Of a stretch of 64,000 bases of DNA, positions 1 through 7,635 are shown piece by piece. The notes under the pieces were generated by a model that saw nothing but the letters and a program-made list of their open reading frames with translations, was not told the DNA's origin and did not search any database. This stretch comes from Flavobacterium sp. ALJ2 (GTDB lineage: Bacteria > Bacteroidota > Bacteroidia > Flavobacteriales > Flavobacteriaceae): NCBI RefSeq assembly GCF_015594725.1, contig NZ_JADNRC010000001.1:1-64000 (forward strand), written 5' to 3'. Numbering within the stretch: the stretch's first letter is position 1; each line of letters opens with the position of its first letter. The position numbers and the translations under genes are program-made.

Positions 1-23
1 CCTAAAAACAATTACCTCATCAA

Positions 24-551
24 CTAATTTTTTTGTCCTGAATAATCTATTGCACTACTATATACATAATCTTTTGCTTTATAAACTAATCCTTCTTCTG
101 CAGGATCGTTGTGTACATAATCTATCTTTTGTTGGATGACTTTATTACTCCAAAGTTCAATTGGTTTGTTGTCGTGTCGCCAGAATTGATAATGCTTTAC
201 ATTAGAACTTTTTTCCGCTTCTTTTTTAAAGAAATCCACTAGGAATTCTTTTCTACTCTCTCTTGGGTTTTCTTGTATGTTTTTTACAATAGATTGACTT
301 GTAAACCTCTTTAGATGTCCTATCAATAATTCAGGATTTTGACCTTTTATACTTCTAAAGACTAGATGTATATGATTACTCATAATACACCATGCATGAA
401 TTTCTAAACCTTTGTTTTTTTGACAATATTCTAAACTTTCTAAAAATAGATCTTTATACTCATTCCTAGTAAATACATCTAACCAACCTACAACAGCAAA
501 GCTTATAAAATACAAACCTTCAGGATTATGAAATTTATAATTTCTACTCAT
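24..551 (-). CDS. REP-associated tyrosine transposase (RAYT), copy 1
   Basis: This is a Y1 (HUH) single-strand transposase of the IS200/RAYT type, 175 aa. The HUH motif is in NHIHLVF (near residue 61) and the catalytic-Tyr helix in KIDYVHNDPAEEGLV (near 143-157). Such enzymes bind and cleave REP hairpins, and a REP lies 57 bp upstream of its start (608-638). The protein ends early, at DYSGQKN. Copy 2 and the miniature derivatives continue for about 13 more residues (ending VFRNFYI), and the nucleotides for these follow here in another frame. A one-base indel in an A-run has therefore probably clipped the C-terminus. The catalytic core is complete, so activity is possible. Identification is by motif and is firm; activity is inferred. 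Confidence 0.93.
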   Translation of the reverse strand: MSRNYKFHNPEGLYFISFAVVGWLDVFTRNEYKDLFLESLEYCQKNKGLEIHAWCIMSNHIHLVFRSIKGQNPELLIGHLKRFTSQSIVKNIQENPRESRKEFLVDFFKKEAEKSSNVKHYQFWRHDNKPIELWSNKVIQQKIDYVHNDPAEEGLVYKAKDYVYSSAIDYSGQKN

Positions 552-638
552 TTTTAAAGTATTATGCGTTTATAATAAATCATAGAATGTTTAACTTTAA
601 TCAGCATACCACACGAAAGGATTCGTGCGGTAGCGGGG
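552..638 (+). mobile_element. Upstream end of RAYT unit 1 with terminal REP
   Basis: This is the 5' flank of RAYT copy 1, ending in a REP. The same roughly 40-bp block next to the REP recurs at 2317-2355, 3817-3862, 6150-6193 and 7556-7601, and diverged at 12500-12540, 18150-18206 and 19900-19942. It therefore marks one end of the mobile unit. The other end of this unit lies outside the window. Confidence 0.75.
608..638 (+). repeat. REP palindrome, copy 1
   Basis: Core CGAAAGGATTCGTGCGGTAG followed by CGGGG. It forms a hairpin with stem CACGAA/TTCGTG and loop AGGA, and a GTAG tetranucleotide lies beside it. REP hairpins with an adjacent GTAG are the known substrates of RAYT enzymes. Confidence 0.9.
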
Positions 639-663
639 AGTATAATTTCTTTAAAATATGTAT

Positions 664-725
664 TTAAGTTTTTGATGTAGAATTTTTTATTAATTCATCT
701 AAATTTCAAAATCCTAAATCTTTAT
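664..725 (-). pseudogene. C-terminal scrap of a SitI3-like immunity gene
   Basis: Read on the minus strand this encodes DLGF-stop-NLDELIKNSTSKT, matching the C-terminus (AGFWNSDKLIKK) of the protein at 6237-6695. The Trp codon TGG has become TGA and the rest of the gene is missing. It is a remnant of an immunity paralogue lost when the neighbouring cassette was rearranged. The match is short, so confidence is moderate. Confidence 0.5.
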
Positions 726-742
726 TTATTTAATTGCTAAAA

Positions 743-1327
743 TCAATGGCTCCATGGGTTTTTCGTCAATTTATTATTTAGAGGAGGTTGGTAAAGTATT
801 TCTTTTCCACTTGGTGGTATCCATTTCAAATTTTCTTCATCTAGTATTAACACATCATCAGAGCCAAATAAAATTTTTTCAAATGCCTGTATTGCATTAT
901 TAGAAATCCAGAAAAAATCAGGAATAAAAGTATGTAAATAGAATCTACCATCCTCATCAATCATTAAGCTATTGCCTTCTTTCAATTTTGCGATAAAATA
1001 AATTTGCCTTCCAATTAATACGGAATAATAATATTCATCATTTTTATTAGCTATGTCTATATCTTTAGAGGGATGAAAAGTATTTTGTTCATAATATTCT
1101 GAAGCTATTGAATTATTAAAAAAATCTATTCCAATAATGTTTATTTCTTCAAAGACATCTTTAGTTATTTTTAGTCCTCCAAAATTAGAAATAAAATCAT
1201 TTACTGGTTGAGGTAACAATTCATATAAAGGAATATTTCTTATTTGAGATGATATATCTCGCGTTTCTTTCCAGCCCACTTTTTTTAAGATATCTATTAT
1301 TTCATTTTGTTTACTAGGTAAATTCAT
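743..1327 (-). CDS. SUKH-3-like immunity protein
   Basis: This 194 aa protein fits the SUKH-3 immunity pattern: an N-terminal LKKVGW segment, NDFISNFGGLKI near residues 44-55, an IDEDGRFYLH strand near 124-133, and a helix NNAIQAFEKILFG near the end. SUKH proteins bind and neutralise diverse polymorphic toxins, and SUKH-3 members are often found beside YwqJ-type deaminases. That is the domain of the gene just upstream here. The start codon touches the stop of the restored toxin frame (1328), the usual toxin-immunity layout. The frame is intact although the toxin is frameshifted. It is probably cytoplasmic. The family call is from pattern recognition, not a search. Confidence 0.72.
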   Translation of the reverse strand: MNLPSKQNEIIDILKKVGWKETRDISSQIRNIPLYELLPQPVNDFISNFGGLKITKDVFEEINIIGIDFFNNSIASEYYEQNTFHPSKDIDIANKNDEYYYSVLIGRQIYFIAKLKEGNSLMIDEDGRFYLHTFIPDFFWISNNAIQAFEKILFGSDDVLILDEENLKWIPPSGKEILYQPPLNNKLTKNPWSH

Positions 1328-2210
1328 TTATTCAATTTTGATATTAATACTTACTTTTATTTCATCAACTCCAAAATAGCCTAAAAAAGGATTGCAACTA
1401 TCACAAGCTAATTTAACGTCACCAATTTCAGCAGTAATTATTTTATTTGCATTTTCTGCGGTAAACTTTGTAGTTGTTTTCAAATGCAATAGATTTGGTT
1501 CCTTTTAAAGCATCTCTTGCATCATCAATAGCTGTTATTTTAATATTAGTTTCCTGTTCATATTCATACAACCATTTTGATACTGCTTCTGGTTCTGCAC
1601 ATTTACCATGAGTGAATCTTATTGTTAATTCTTCTGCATTAACATTAGGATTTTTAAACCAATCTTTTACTAATGGATGAAGGTCTTCTGGTAAATCACC
1701 TAACCCTAAATGGTTTTTATTACTTACTGCGGAGGTAAACTTAGAATCTCTGACTAAAATACTTCCTGCACCAGATTGTTTACTTTTTGACATTACTGCT
1801 ACTTTATCAATTATTTTATTACCTTCAGTGTAGATTATAGAATTTTCGGTAGTAGTTAATCCTGATATGTATTTAATTTTAGCTTCGCCAAGTAATTTTA
1901 TTCCTGTTTCTTGAGTATTCCTTAAACTTTTCCACTTCAAATACCCTCCAGCCTTATTAATTCCATCAATATTTTTTGCAATCAGACTAAGTTCTTCTAC
2001 ATTTTTGGTTAGACCAGTTTTTTTATTATATAATAACTTCCAAGAATCAAATGCTTTTTGCGGGTCATTTTCTACAAAATCTACGAGTTCCTTAGATGTA
2101 TATATATCATCCTTGAAAAACTTCATTACAGTTTCATATTGTGCATTTACACTTAAAAATGCAAACAATATAATCCATAAAGTTAAATATAATTTTATCT
2201 TATTTTTCAT
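1328..2210 (-). pseudogene. Secreted YwqJ-type deaminase toxin, frameshifted (T1)
   Basis: The head is the shared secretory module: a signal peptide (residues 1-24, ending FLSVNAQ), then the conserved segment through AGGYLKWK near residue 94. The C-terminal domain carries the deaminase motif HGKCAEPEAVSKWL. The second zinc motif is not in this frame, which ends at 1443 with YKVYRRKCK. Just beyond, another frame gives KLACDSCNPFLGYFG, the expected CxxC motif, and runs to a stop at 1328 against the immunity start. One extra base in the four-A run at 1477-1480 explains the break. YwqJ-family domains are predicted nucleic-acid or nucleotide deaminases. As read, the product lacks half the zinc site and should be inactive. 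Confidence 0.8.
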
Positions 2211-2316
2211 TGTTTTTTATTTTTGCAATTATCGCATCTGTTAGAAGAGGATTTTCCCATATCCCAAATATATAAGAGATATCTCCTCCTAGTTGATCTT
2301 CTCCTGCTGAGCAGGG
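2211..2316 (-). repeat. Toxin leader repeat, copy 1
   Basis: This block of about 106 bp stands directly upstream of toxin T1. Near-identical copies precede the toxins at 3711, 7450 and 9110. It holds a TATATTTG sequence, a plausible Bacteroidota -7 box, an internal repeat of AGGAGAAGAT (diverged in this copy), and an open frame ending GIWENPLLTDAIIAKIKNNEK. This copy is the most diverged of the four. Confidence 0.75.
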
Positions 2317-2387
2317 TTTATAATAAATCATAGAATGTTTAACTTTAATCAGCATACCACACGAAAGGATTCGTGCGGTAGCGGGGG
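2317..2387 (+). mobile_element. RAYT end fragment with REP, copy 2
   Basis: The conserved RAYT 5' flank is joined to a REP (2356-2387, core CGAAAGGATTCGTGCGGTAG), with no transposase left. It forms the upstream boundary of cassette T1 and separates it from the small genes at 2650-3108. Confidence 0.8.
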
Positions 2388-2524
2388 TAATGAGCATCTG
2401 CGGATATAGCTATGTGTTTTTAGATGAAATTTGGACTATTTAATACGTGTGTTTGGTATAAAAAGTAGTTTTTTCGATTTAAACAACTAAATCTTGATGA
2501 TTTTTATAATACAAATAACTATAC

Positions 2525-2532
2525 TATCTTTG
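2525..2532 (+). promoter_or_regulatory. Putative -7 promoter box for the 2650 gene
   Basis: TATCTTTG matches the Bacteroidota TAnnTTTG box. It lies about 118 bp upstream of the plus-strand small gene. No TTG at the usual spacing was found, so support is partial. Confidence 0.4.
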
Positions 2533-2649
2533 TTTAAACATAGTTTTATAGGTATGAATATAAGTAAGAACGATATTTTTTTTCAAAACTTATTTTTTAT
2601 ATCCCTCTATACCATGATTAATAATTTGAAACTTAAAGTAATTTAGTAG

Positions 2650-2877
2650 ATGAAAATAGATATAGCCACTTGGGATGATCCTGAAGATTTACAAAATTTA
2701 ATAGATGCTTATAATAAAAGTAATAACCTTGATATTAAGATTGTTGCTTTTGAGAATCGTGACGGAACTTTTTTTGCTACTATAGAGTGTGATAAATTAA
2801 GCAAAGAGGATGCCTTCTACCTTGGAAAAAACTATGGTATTATGGTAGAAGACTTCAGAGCAAAAGGTATGTTATAA
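2650..2877 (+). CDS. Small acidic protein, possible displaced immunity protein
   Basis: This 75 aa protein belongs to no family I recognise. It is one of only two intact protein genes on the plus strand in the first 22 kb. Its layout resembles the convergent 78 aa protein next to it: an N-terminal acidic segment, a central helix-rich part, a strand pair, then FYLGKNYGIMVEDF near the end, compared with FLIGYYYGALWFIG in the neighbour. The similarity is weak, but it suggests an inverted, diverged immunity paralogue. It has no signal peptide or membrane segment. The two genes overlap by 6 bp at their 3' ends. Confidence 0.55.
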   Translation: MKIDIATWDDPEDLQNLIDAYNKSNNLDIKIVAFENRDGTFFATIECDKLSKEDAFYLGKNYGIMVEDFRAKGML

Positions 2878-3108
2878 CTCTTTGAACTTACTTTTGCCAA
2901 TAAACCATAATGCTCCATAATAGTAGCCTATGAGGAATGTATTATTAACTGACACTCCTTCCAAGTTCAGAATAAATAAATTGTTACTCGCATCAAAATG
3001 AGTAGCAAATTCAACTCTATGGATTCGTTTGAATTTTTCCGTAGACTCTATCAATGTAGGAACATTTTCAAGAGTGCAATCTATTTCCAAAATATTATTT
3101 TGCTCCAT
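2872..3108 (-). CDS. Small protein, probable immunity to toxin T2
   Basis: This 78 aa protein is of no recognised family. Its start lies 14 bp inside the 3' end of the T2 toxin gene, and this translational coupling is typical of immunity genes. It has no signal peptide, as expected for a cytoplasmic antitoxin. A hydrophobic stretch FLIGYYYGALWFIG near residue 58 looks like buried core, not a membrane anchor. The role is inferred from position only. Confidence 0.6.
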   Translation of the reverse strand: MEQNNILEIDCTLENVPTLIESTEKFKRIHRVEFATHFDASNNLFILNLEGVSVNNTFLIGYYYGALWFIGKSKFKEL

Positions 3109-3710
3109 TTACTATAATGATTTTAACGTTTGGTATCATATTGCTAAACTGATGAATCACTCCTGAACAAGATGCACAATAAGGTAATTCTGAAACTACT
3201 CTGATTGTCCCAGTGTACTGCGTATAAACTTTACCATTTTCTAAGTTAAATTTCTCTGCTACATTTGTCAACATTTGAAATTCTGAGTCTCCAGTGCGCA
3301 AATAAGCTCCTTCTATATCGCTTGGTTTGATTTTGACTATTGACGTATTTAGCATTAAAAATTTCTGGGGTATTAGCTGGAGCAACTCTTCACCAGAAGT
3401 TGCATGTACCTTCCCCATTTGTTGTATAAGCTTCCATTTTAAATACCCTCCAGCCTTATTAATTTCATCAAAATTTTTGGAAACAAGGTTGAGATCTTCT
3501 ACATTTTTTGTTAGACCAGTTTTTTCGTTATATAATAACCTCCAAGAATCAAATGCTTTTTGCGGGTCATTTTCTACAAAAGCTACGAGTTCCTTAGATG
3601 TATATATCATCCTTGAAAAACTTCATTACAGTTTCACATTGTGCATTTACACTTAAAAATGTAAACAATATGATCCATAAAGTTAAATATAATTTTATCT
3701 TGTTTTTCAT
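3095..3710 (-). pseudogene. Secreted deaminase-like toxin, frameshifted in the head (T2)
   Basis: The gene starts with the shared signal peptide and head at 3710. One TA unit is missing from the short TA run at 3600-3608, so translation stops after MKFFKDD and three or four further codons. The remaining frame (from 3610) carries the rest of the head (through GGYLKWK) and a C-terminal domain with TGDSEFQML and ELPYCASCSGVIHQF, then a FPN-like MIPNVKI strand. This (D/H)xE plus CxxC layout matches toxin deaminases of the BURPS668_1122-like group. Without the signal peptide the toxin would not be exported. The immunity gene at 2872-3108 overlaps its end. Confidence 0.75.
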
Positions 3711-3816
3711 TATTTTTTATTTTTGCAATTATCCCATCTGTTAGAAGAGGATTTTCCCATATCCCAAATATATAAGTGACATCTTCTCCTAGTTGATCTT
3801 CTCCTGCTGAGCGGGG
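3711..3816 (-). repeat. Toxin leader repeat, copy 2
   Basis: This copy precedes T2. It has the doubled AGGAGAAGAT motif, TATATTTG, and the open frame that overlaps the toxin start. It ends at CCCCGCTCAG, where it joins the RAYT end fragment. Confidence 0.75.
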
Positions 3817-3892
3817 TTTATAATAAATCATAGAATGTTTAACTTTAATCAGCATACCATATACACACGAAAGGATTCGTGCGGTAGCGGGG
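3817..3892 (+). mobile_element. RAYT end fragment with REP, copy 3
   Basis: The RAYT 5' flank ends in a REP at 3863-3892, with a few extra bases (ATACAC) before the hairpin. The same small insertion occurs in the copy at 7556-7631, so these two copies are closest relatives. Confidence 0.8.
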
Positions 3893-3916
3893 AGAATATA
3901 ATTAATATAAAAAATA

Positions 3917-4432
3917 TTAGTTTGTCCATGATATCTTAGATTTAAATTTAATTGTTAATAATAACGAAATGATATATATAAGAAAATAAAATATAACTCT
4001 TTTATTATTTTCTACTTCTTCTGAAACATCAATTTTTTTTTGATTTTCATATGCATATTTAACAGTATTTTTATTTAGATACCATACATTTAATGAGTCC
4101 ATATGGTTAGACATATATTCATTTATATCAGGATTTAGATTTTTATGGCTAAAAAGAATTCCTTTTGCGTCTTGAATTCCCATTGTGCATTCGTTATTAA
4201 AATAATAATAATATGTTGTTGTTGATGATGAACTTTTTGCACTTCTAGTATATGATACTTCTGAAGAATCTATTTTAACTTTAATCTTTTTAAATTGATT
4301 TTGAAGTTTAATAATTTTATAATTATTTGAAAACTCAAATATAAACATGAACATCATGAACGTCGAGACAGATATTAAAGAAATTATTATTAACGCTATT
4401 ATAGTTGGATTAGAACTGTTTTTCGATTTCAT
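3917..4432 (-). CDS. Two-helix membrane protein, possible immunity protein
   Basis: This 171 aa protein has a hydrophobic helix near residues 10-32 and a second at about 147-163, with an extracytoplasmic part between. The middle has the spaced strands (SEVSYTRSA, TYYYYFNNECTMGIQ, VKYAYENQ) seen in DUF3592-like membrane proteins. The start overlaps the end of the gene at 4410 by about 23 bp, so the two are co-transcribed. Membrane proteins of this shape are common among immunity genes for toxins acting at the membrane or periplasm. The function is unknown. Confidence 0.65.
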   Translation of the reverse strand: MKSKNSSNPTIIALIIISLISVSTFMMFMFIFEFSNNYKIIKLQNQFKKIKVKIDSSEVSYTRSAKSSSSTTTYYYYFNNECTMGIQDAKGILFSHKNLNPDINEYMSNHMDSLNVWYLNKNTVKYAYENQKKIDVSEEVENNKRVIFYFLIYIISLLLTIKFKSKISWTN

Positions 4433-4715
4433 AAAGAGTTACTTTATTTGTTATGTCATAATTATAATTTTTTTTATCCCATTCATAATTGCTAGCAGAA
4501 ATGATTGACATTAATGTTTGTTCTGGAAATTCATTTTTACAATTTTCATAAGAACTACTTTCAATTCCGATAAGGAAATTATCAGGATATGTAGTATATA
4601 TCATTGAATCATTATTGATTGGTAAACCAAAAGAAGTTATGCTTTTTGAATATTTAGTTTGACTAAATGCTTTTATAGATAATATCAATACAATAATTAT
4701 TGTAATTTTTTTCAT
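4410..4715 (-). CDS. Small exported protein
   Basis: This 101 aa protein has a clear signal peptide (MKKITIIIVLILSIKAFSQ, cleavage after about residue 18) and a short polar mature part. I see no known domain. It lies in a tight minus-strand row between two membrane proteins. It could be a periplasmic immunity factor, or a shortened version of a larger secreted protein. Confidence 0.6.
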   Translation of the reverse strand: MKKITIIIVLILSIKAFSQTKYSKSITSFGLPINNDSMIYTTYPDNFLIGIESSSYENCKNEFPEQTLMSIISASNYEWDKKNYNYDITNKVTLYEIEKQF

Positions 4716-4722
4716 TTTAAAT

Positions 4723-5145
4723 TTATTTTTTTAAGAGTTTAGGTATATATATGTAACAGAGAATTATAATTATTACACAAATTGGACTTGCATAATCTAT
4801 GAATCCATAATAATTTCTAACTTGTTTTCCATTACGTTTAATCATTCGTATAGAATTTGAATTACCATCGTGAAGTTTTCTAAATATAACAGTATCTCCA
4901 ACCGAGAAACCATATACATCTGTATCATTATCTCCGCTATCTTGATACTTAATGCCTTTATTATCTGTAATTGAATAAATAAAAGTAGTAGCTGAATTAT
5001 GATTTCCTGAAAAGTAATTAATATCGTAGATAACGCCTTTAGCAAGATTGTTTTCGGTAGTATAGAGGATATTAATAACAATTCGTTTTATTAATAATAA
5101 GAATATTATTAATACGAAACCATGAAACATTATTTTCACTTTCAT
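4723..5145 (-). CDS. DUF3592-like membrane protein, possible immunity protein
   Basis: This 140 aa protein has an N-terminal membrane helix (residues 7-28) and a C-terminal one (about 117-134). The loop between them contains GVIYDINYF, FIYSITDNKGIKYQDSG and VGDTVIFRK, the layout of DUF3592-type proteins. It lies 7 bp from the gene at 5152. Two such proteins in this block (also 3917) suggest that the block protects against a toxin acting outside the cytoplasm. That is inference from topology. Confidence 0.62.
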   Translation of the reverse strand: MKVKIMFHGFVLIIFLLLIKRIVINILYTTENNLAKGVIYDINYFSGNHNSATTFIYSITDNKGIKYQDSGDNDTDVYGFSVGDTVIFRKLHDGNSNSIRMIKRNGKQVRNYYGFIDYASPICVIIIILCYIYIPKLLKK

Positions 5146-5151
5146 AATTTT

Positions 5152-5454
5152 TTACTTTAATAAATCATTAATATTTATAGTACCTACATTTTTCTTCATA
5201 GAAGTATATAGTATAAAAAGTTCATAGCTAAAATCGCGAGTAACAAATATGCTAACGTCTTTAGATACTGATATTTTACCTATGCAATCATCAGAATAAA
5301 AAACAATCCCTACTATAGAATTATTCCCTTCAAATGGATATTCAAACCTCACACCTGCTTTAAGTGAAATATCGACTTTCACACCAATAAGAGAAGCTAC
5401 TAAGGATGGTGTGATATATCCGCCTCCAGTAACCATACTGTTTTTATAATTCAC
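5152..5454 (-). CDS. Small protein after a toxin tail
   Basis: This 100 aa protein is not recognised. It begins 11 bp after the stop of a truncated C-terminal fragment (5466-5580), in the position an immunity gene would take. The glycine-rich N-terminus (TGGGYITPSLVASLIG) is followed by alternating strands. It might instead be a second piece of the same disrupted secreted protein. Confidence 0.5.
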   Translation of the reverse strand: MNYKNSMVTGGGYITPSLVASLIGVKVDISLKAGVRFEYPFEGNNSIVGIVFYSDDCIGKISVSKDVSIFVTRDFSYELFILYTSMKKNVGTININDLLK

Positions 5455-5465
5455 TTAATTTGTTT

Positions 5466-5580
5466 CTATTTGCTTTCTTTAACAATACTGATTGAACCTT
5501 CTAAACCGGCGGAAACTTCAAATTTAGCACTTACAATATCTATTTCATACGAAGTAAATGGGATTGGTGCTTTTAATTCT
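5466..5580 (-). pseudogene. C-terminal tail of a truncated toxin-like gene
   Basis: The last 38 codons of a gene end in SAGLEGSISIVKESK. Its upstream part has been replaced by the REP at 5582, exactly where the mobile unit begins. The tail is too short to assign. Confidence 0.5.
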
Positions 5581-5581
5581 T

Positions 5582-5614
5582 CCCCCCGCTACCGCACGAA
5601 TCCTTTCGTGTGGT
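5582..5614 (-). repeat. REP palindrome, inverted, unit 2 left end
   Basis: Reverse complement of the REP core. It starts with CCCCCCGCTACCGCACGAAT and marks the 3' end of the RAYT unit. Confidence 0.88.
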
Positions 5615-5622
5615 GGTTCTAT

Positions 5623-6138
5623 TTAAATATAAAAATTCCTAAAAACAATTACTTCATCAACTAATCCTTTTTGCCCTGAATAATCTATTGCACTACTATA
5701 TACATAATCTATCTTTTGTTGGATGACTTTATTACTCCAAAGTTCAATTGGTTTGTTGTCGTGTCGCCAAAATTGATAATGCTTTACATTAGAACTTTTT
5801 TCCGCTTCTTTTTTAAAGAAATCCATTAGGAATTCTTCTCTACTTTCTCTTGGGTTTTCTGGTATGCTTTTTACAATAGATTGACTTGTAAACCTCTTTA
5901 GATCGCCTATCAATAATTCAGGATTTTGACCTTTTATACTTCTAAAGACTAGATGTATATGATTACTCATAATACACCATGCATGAATTTCTAAACCTTT
6001 GTTTTTTTGACAATATTCTAAACTTTCCAAAAATTGATCTTTATACTCATTCCTAGTAAATACATCTATCCAACCTACAACAGCAAAGCTTATAAAATAC
6101 AAACGTTCAGGATTATGAAATTTATAATTTCTACTCAT
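5623..6138 (-). CDS. RAYT, copy 2, with internal deletion
   Basis: This 171 aa protein is nearly identical to copy 1 and keeps the HUH motif NHIHLVF. It has lost 17 residues: the run KIDYVHNDPAEEGLVYKAKD... has become KIDYVYSSAIDY. The deletion is 51 bp and lies between two direct copies of TACATAATCT, so slippage or recombination explains it. The lost residues follow the likely catalytic Tyr and include the conserved N-P-x-x-x-G-L-V stretch. The enzyme is therefore probably inactive. Unlike copy 1 it has the full C-terminus (VIVFRNFYI). Confidence 0.9.
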   Translation of the reverse strand: MSRNYKFHNPERLYFISFAVVGWIDVFTRNEYKDQFLESLEYCQKNKGLEIHAWCIMSNHIHLVFRSIKGQNPELLIGDLKRFTSQSIVKSIPENPRESREEFLMDFFKKEAEKSSNVKHYQFWRHDNKPIELWSNKVIQQKIDYVYSSAIDYSGQKGLVDEVIVFRNFYI

Positions 6139-6193
6139 TTTTAAAGTATTATGCGTTTATAATAAATCATAGAATGTTTAACTTTAATCAGCA

Positions 6194-6225
6194 TACCATA
6201 CGAAAGGATTCGTGTGGTAGCGGGG
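6194..6225 (+). repeat. REP palindrome, unit 2 right end
   Basis: REP core with one change (CGTGTGG for CGTGCGG). It bounds unit 2 and abuts the SitI3-like cassette. Confidence 0.85.
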
Positions 6226-6236
6226 AGTTCATCAGA

Positions 6237-6695
6237 TTATAATATAGTAATTTTTTTTATTAACTTATCTGAATTCCAAAATCCTGCATTTTTATTCAGA
6301 ATGATCTTACCATTTGTTCTTTCTAAAATTAGAATATCTCCATTGAATAATAATAGTAGATCATCTTTTGTTTGATTAAGAATAAAAATTATAATATCTA
6401 GCATATTTATTCGAACATTTAAATAGTCATAATCTTTGTCTAATCTAAAAGAAATTAGACTAGAATAATGCCATTCTTTTTCTATACATTGATTTTCGTT
6501 ACTTATGTAATCAAAGTATTTGTTTTCTATCACAAACAAGGAAATGATAAAGCCTAATGGTTTATATAAATCAAAAATTACTAATTTTTCTTCATGTTTT
6601 TTTTCATATATATATTCTTTAGAAATTAAGTATTTGCCAAGTTTTTGAGAAAAGATCTTTTTGCTTTTTATATTTAAATCATATTCTAATGCCAT
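6237..6695 (-). CDS. SitI3-like immunity protein to toxin T3
   Basis: This 152 aa protein begins MALEYDLNIKS, the N-terminal pattern of SitI3-type immunity proteins (first described in myxobacterial SitA/SitI kin exclusion). Its start is 2 bp after the T3 toxin stop, so the pair is coupled. It has no signal peptide, as expected for a cytoplasmic inhibitor of a nuclease. A scrap of a paralogue persists at 664-725. The immunity role is well supported by position; the family name is less sure. Confidence 0.65.
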   Translation of the reverse strand: MALEYDLNIKSKKIFSQKLGKYLISKEYIYEKKHEEKLVIFDLYKPLGFIISLFVIENKYFDYISNENQCIEKEWHYSSLISFRLDKDYDYLNVRINMLDIIIFILNQTKDDLLLLFNGDILILERTNGKIILNKNAGFWNSDKLIKKITIL

Positions 6696-6696
6696 T

Positions 6697-7449
6697 TTAT
6701 TTTAATGTTAGAAATATTATTTCATTATTTTTATCAAGGATCATAACTTCTTTTAATCCTTCAACAGGATAATTATCAAACTGTTTTTGTAAATCATCAA
6801 TTTTGCCTTCCCAATTTTTAAGATGTAGAAATATTCTTTCTGTTTGTTTCTTGATAATTACTTTTTGTGAAATTTCATCCCATATACCACTAACAGATTT
6901 ATTAGGATTATAAGGTGAATAGCAATCAAAAATTTCACCTTCAATTTTGTAATCTGGATTCCTAGTTGTATTAGTTATTGTTGGATTCTGTTCTATATCA
7001 TAGCCCCTCTTTGCCAAAATATCTGCTCCCTCATTTTCCCTAGTAAGAGAGGTTCTTGTTTCTATATCATCTAAATCAGAAATCTTAGTTTTTTTTCCTT
7101 TAGGGAAAGCTTTTAAATTAGGAGTTTTACTTGGTAAAGTTTTAGTAATATTGTTTTTTAGAAGTCCTTTCCATTTTAAATACCCTCCAGCCTTATTAAT
7201 TTCATCAATATTTTTGGAAACAAGGTTGAGATCTTCTACATTTTTGGTTAGACCAGTTTTTTTATTATATAATAACTTCCAAGAATCAAATGCTTTTTGC
7301 GGGTCATTTTCTGCAAAAGCTACGAGTTCCTTAGATGTATATATATCATCCTTGAAAAACTTCATGACAGTTTCACATTGTGCATTTACACTTAAAAATG
7401 TAAACAATATGATCCATAAAGTTAAATATAATTTTATCTTGTTTTTCAT
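6697..7449 (-). CDS. Secreted toxin with CdiA_C-like nuclease domain (T3)
   Basis: This is the only one of the four shared-head toxins with an unbroken frame (250 aa). The signal peptide is residues 1-24 and the shared head runs to AGGYLKWK (about 94), followed by a short linker. The C-terminal domain from about 125 has RENEGADILAKRGYDIEQNP, NPDYKIEGEIFDCYSP (about 164-179) and then KVIIKKQTERIFLHL. This matches the restriction-endonuclease-like fold of CdiA C-terminal tRNA nucleases, with the acidic residues of PDYKIEG-EIFD as likely metal ligands. It should be exported and act inside a recipient cell. There is no delivery domain, so how it enters is unknown. Its immunity gene is 6237-6695. 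Confidence 0.82.
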   Translation of the reverse strand: MKNKIKLYLTLWIILFTFLSVNAQCETVMKFFKDDIYTSKELVAFAENDPQKAFDSWKLLYNKKTGLTKNVEDLNLVSKNIDEINKAGGYLKWKGLLKNNITKTLPSKTPNLKAFPKGKKTKISDLDDIETRTSLTRENEGADILAKRGYDIEQNPTITNTTRNPDYKIEGEIFDCYSPYNPNKSVSGIWDEISQKVIIKKQTERIFLHLKNWEGKIDDLQKQFDNYPVEGLKEVMILDKNNEIIFLTLK

Positions 7450-7555
7450 TATTTTTTATTTTTGCAATTATCCCATCTGTTAGAAGAGGATTTTCCCATA
7501 TCCCAAATATATAAGTAACATCTTCTCCTAGTTGATCTTCTCCTGCTGAGCGGGG
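7450..7555 (-). repeat. Toxin leader repeat, copy 3
   Basis: Leader of T3, almost identical to copies 2 and 4. TATATTTG is present about 35 bp from the start codon, which would leave a short A-rich untranslated region. Confidence 0.75.
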
Positions 7556-7631
7556 TTTATAATAAATCATAGAATGTTTAACTTTAATCAGCATACCACA
7601 TACACACGAAAGGATTCGTGCGGTAGCGGGG
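7556..7631 (+). mobile_element. RAYT end fragment with REP, copy 4
   Basis: RAYT 5' flank ending in a REP at 7602-7631. It bounds cassettes T3 and T4. Confidence 0.8.
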
Positions 7632-7635
7632 AAAA

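Larger units (their letters stand above)
5582..6225 (-). mobile_element. Complete RAYT unit 2 bounded by inverted REPs
   Basis: This unit consists of an inverted REP (5582-5614), a short AT-rich spacer, a RAYT gene, the conserved 5' flank and a direct REP (6194-6225). It is the only window copy in which a near full-length RAYT is seen with both ends. Toxin-gene remains lie directly on each side. Confidence 0.85.

Noticed and set aside
2200..2397. Leader frame as a separate 65 aa gene
   Set aside because: The frame begins in a REP/RAYT flank and differs in length between copies, so it is treated as part of the leader repeat.
3600..3608. TA run as a phase-variation switch
   Set aside because: The run has only three or four units, too short for frequent slippage. 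It is kept only as a possible cause of the T2 break.
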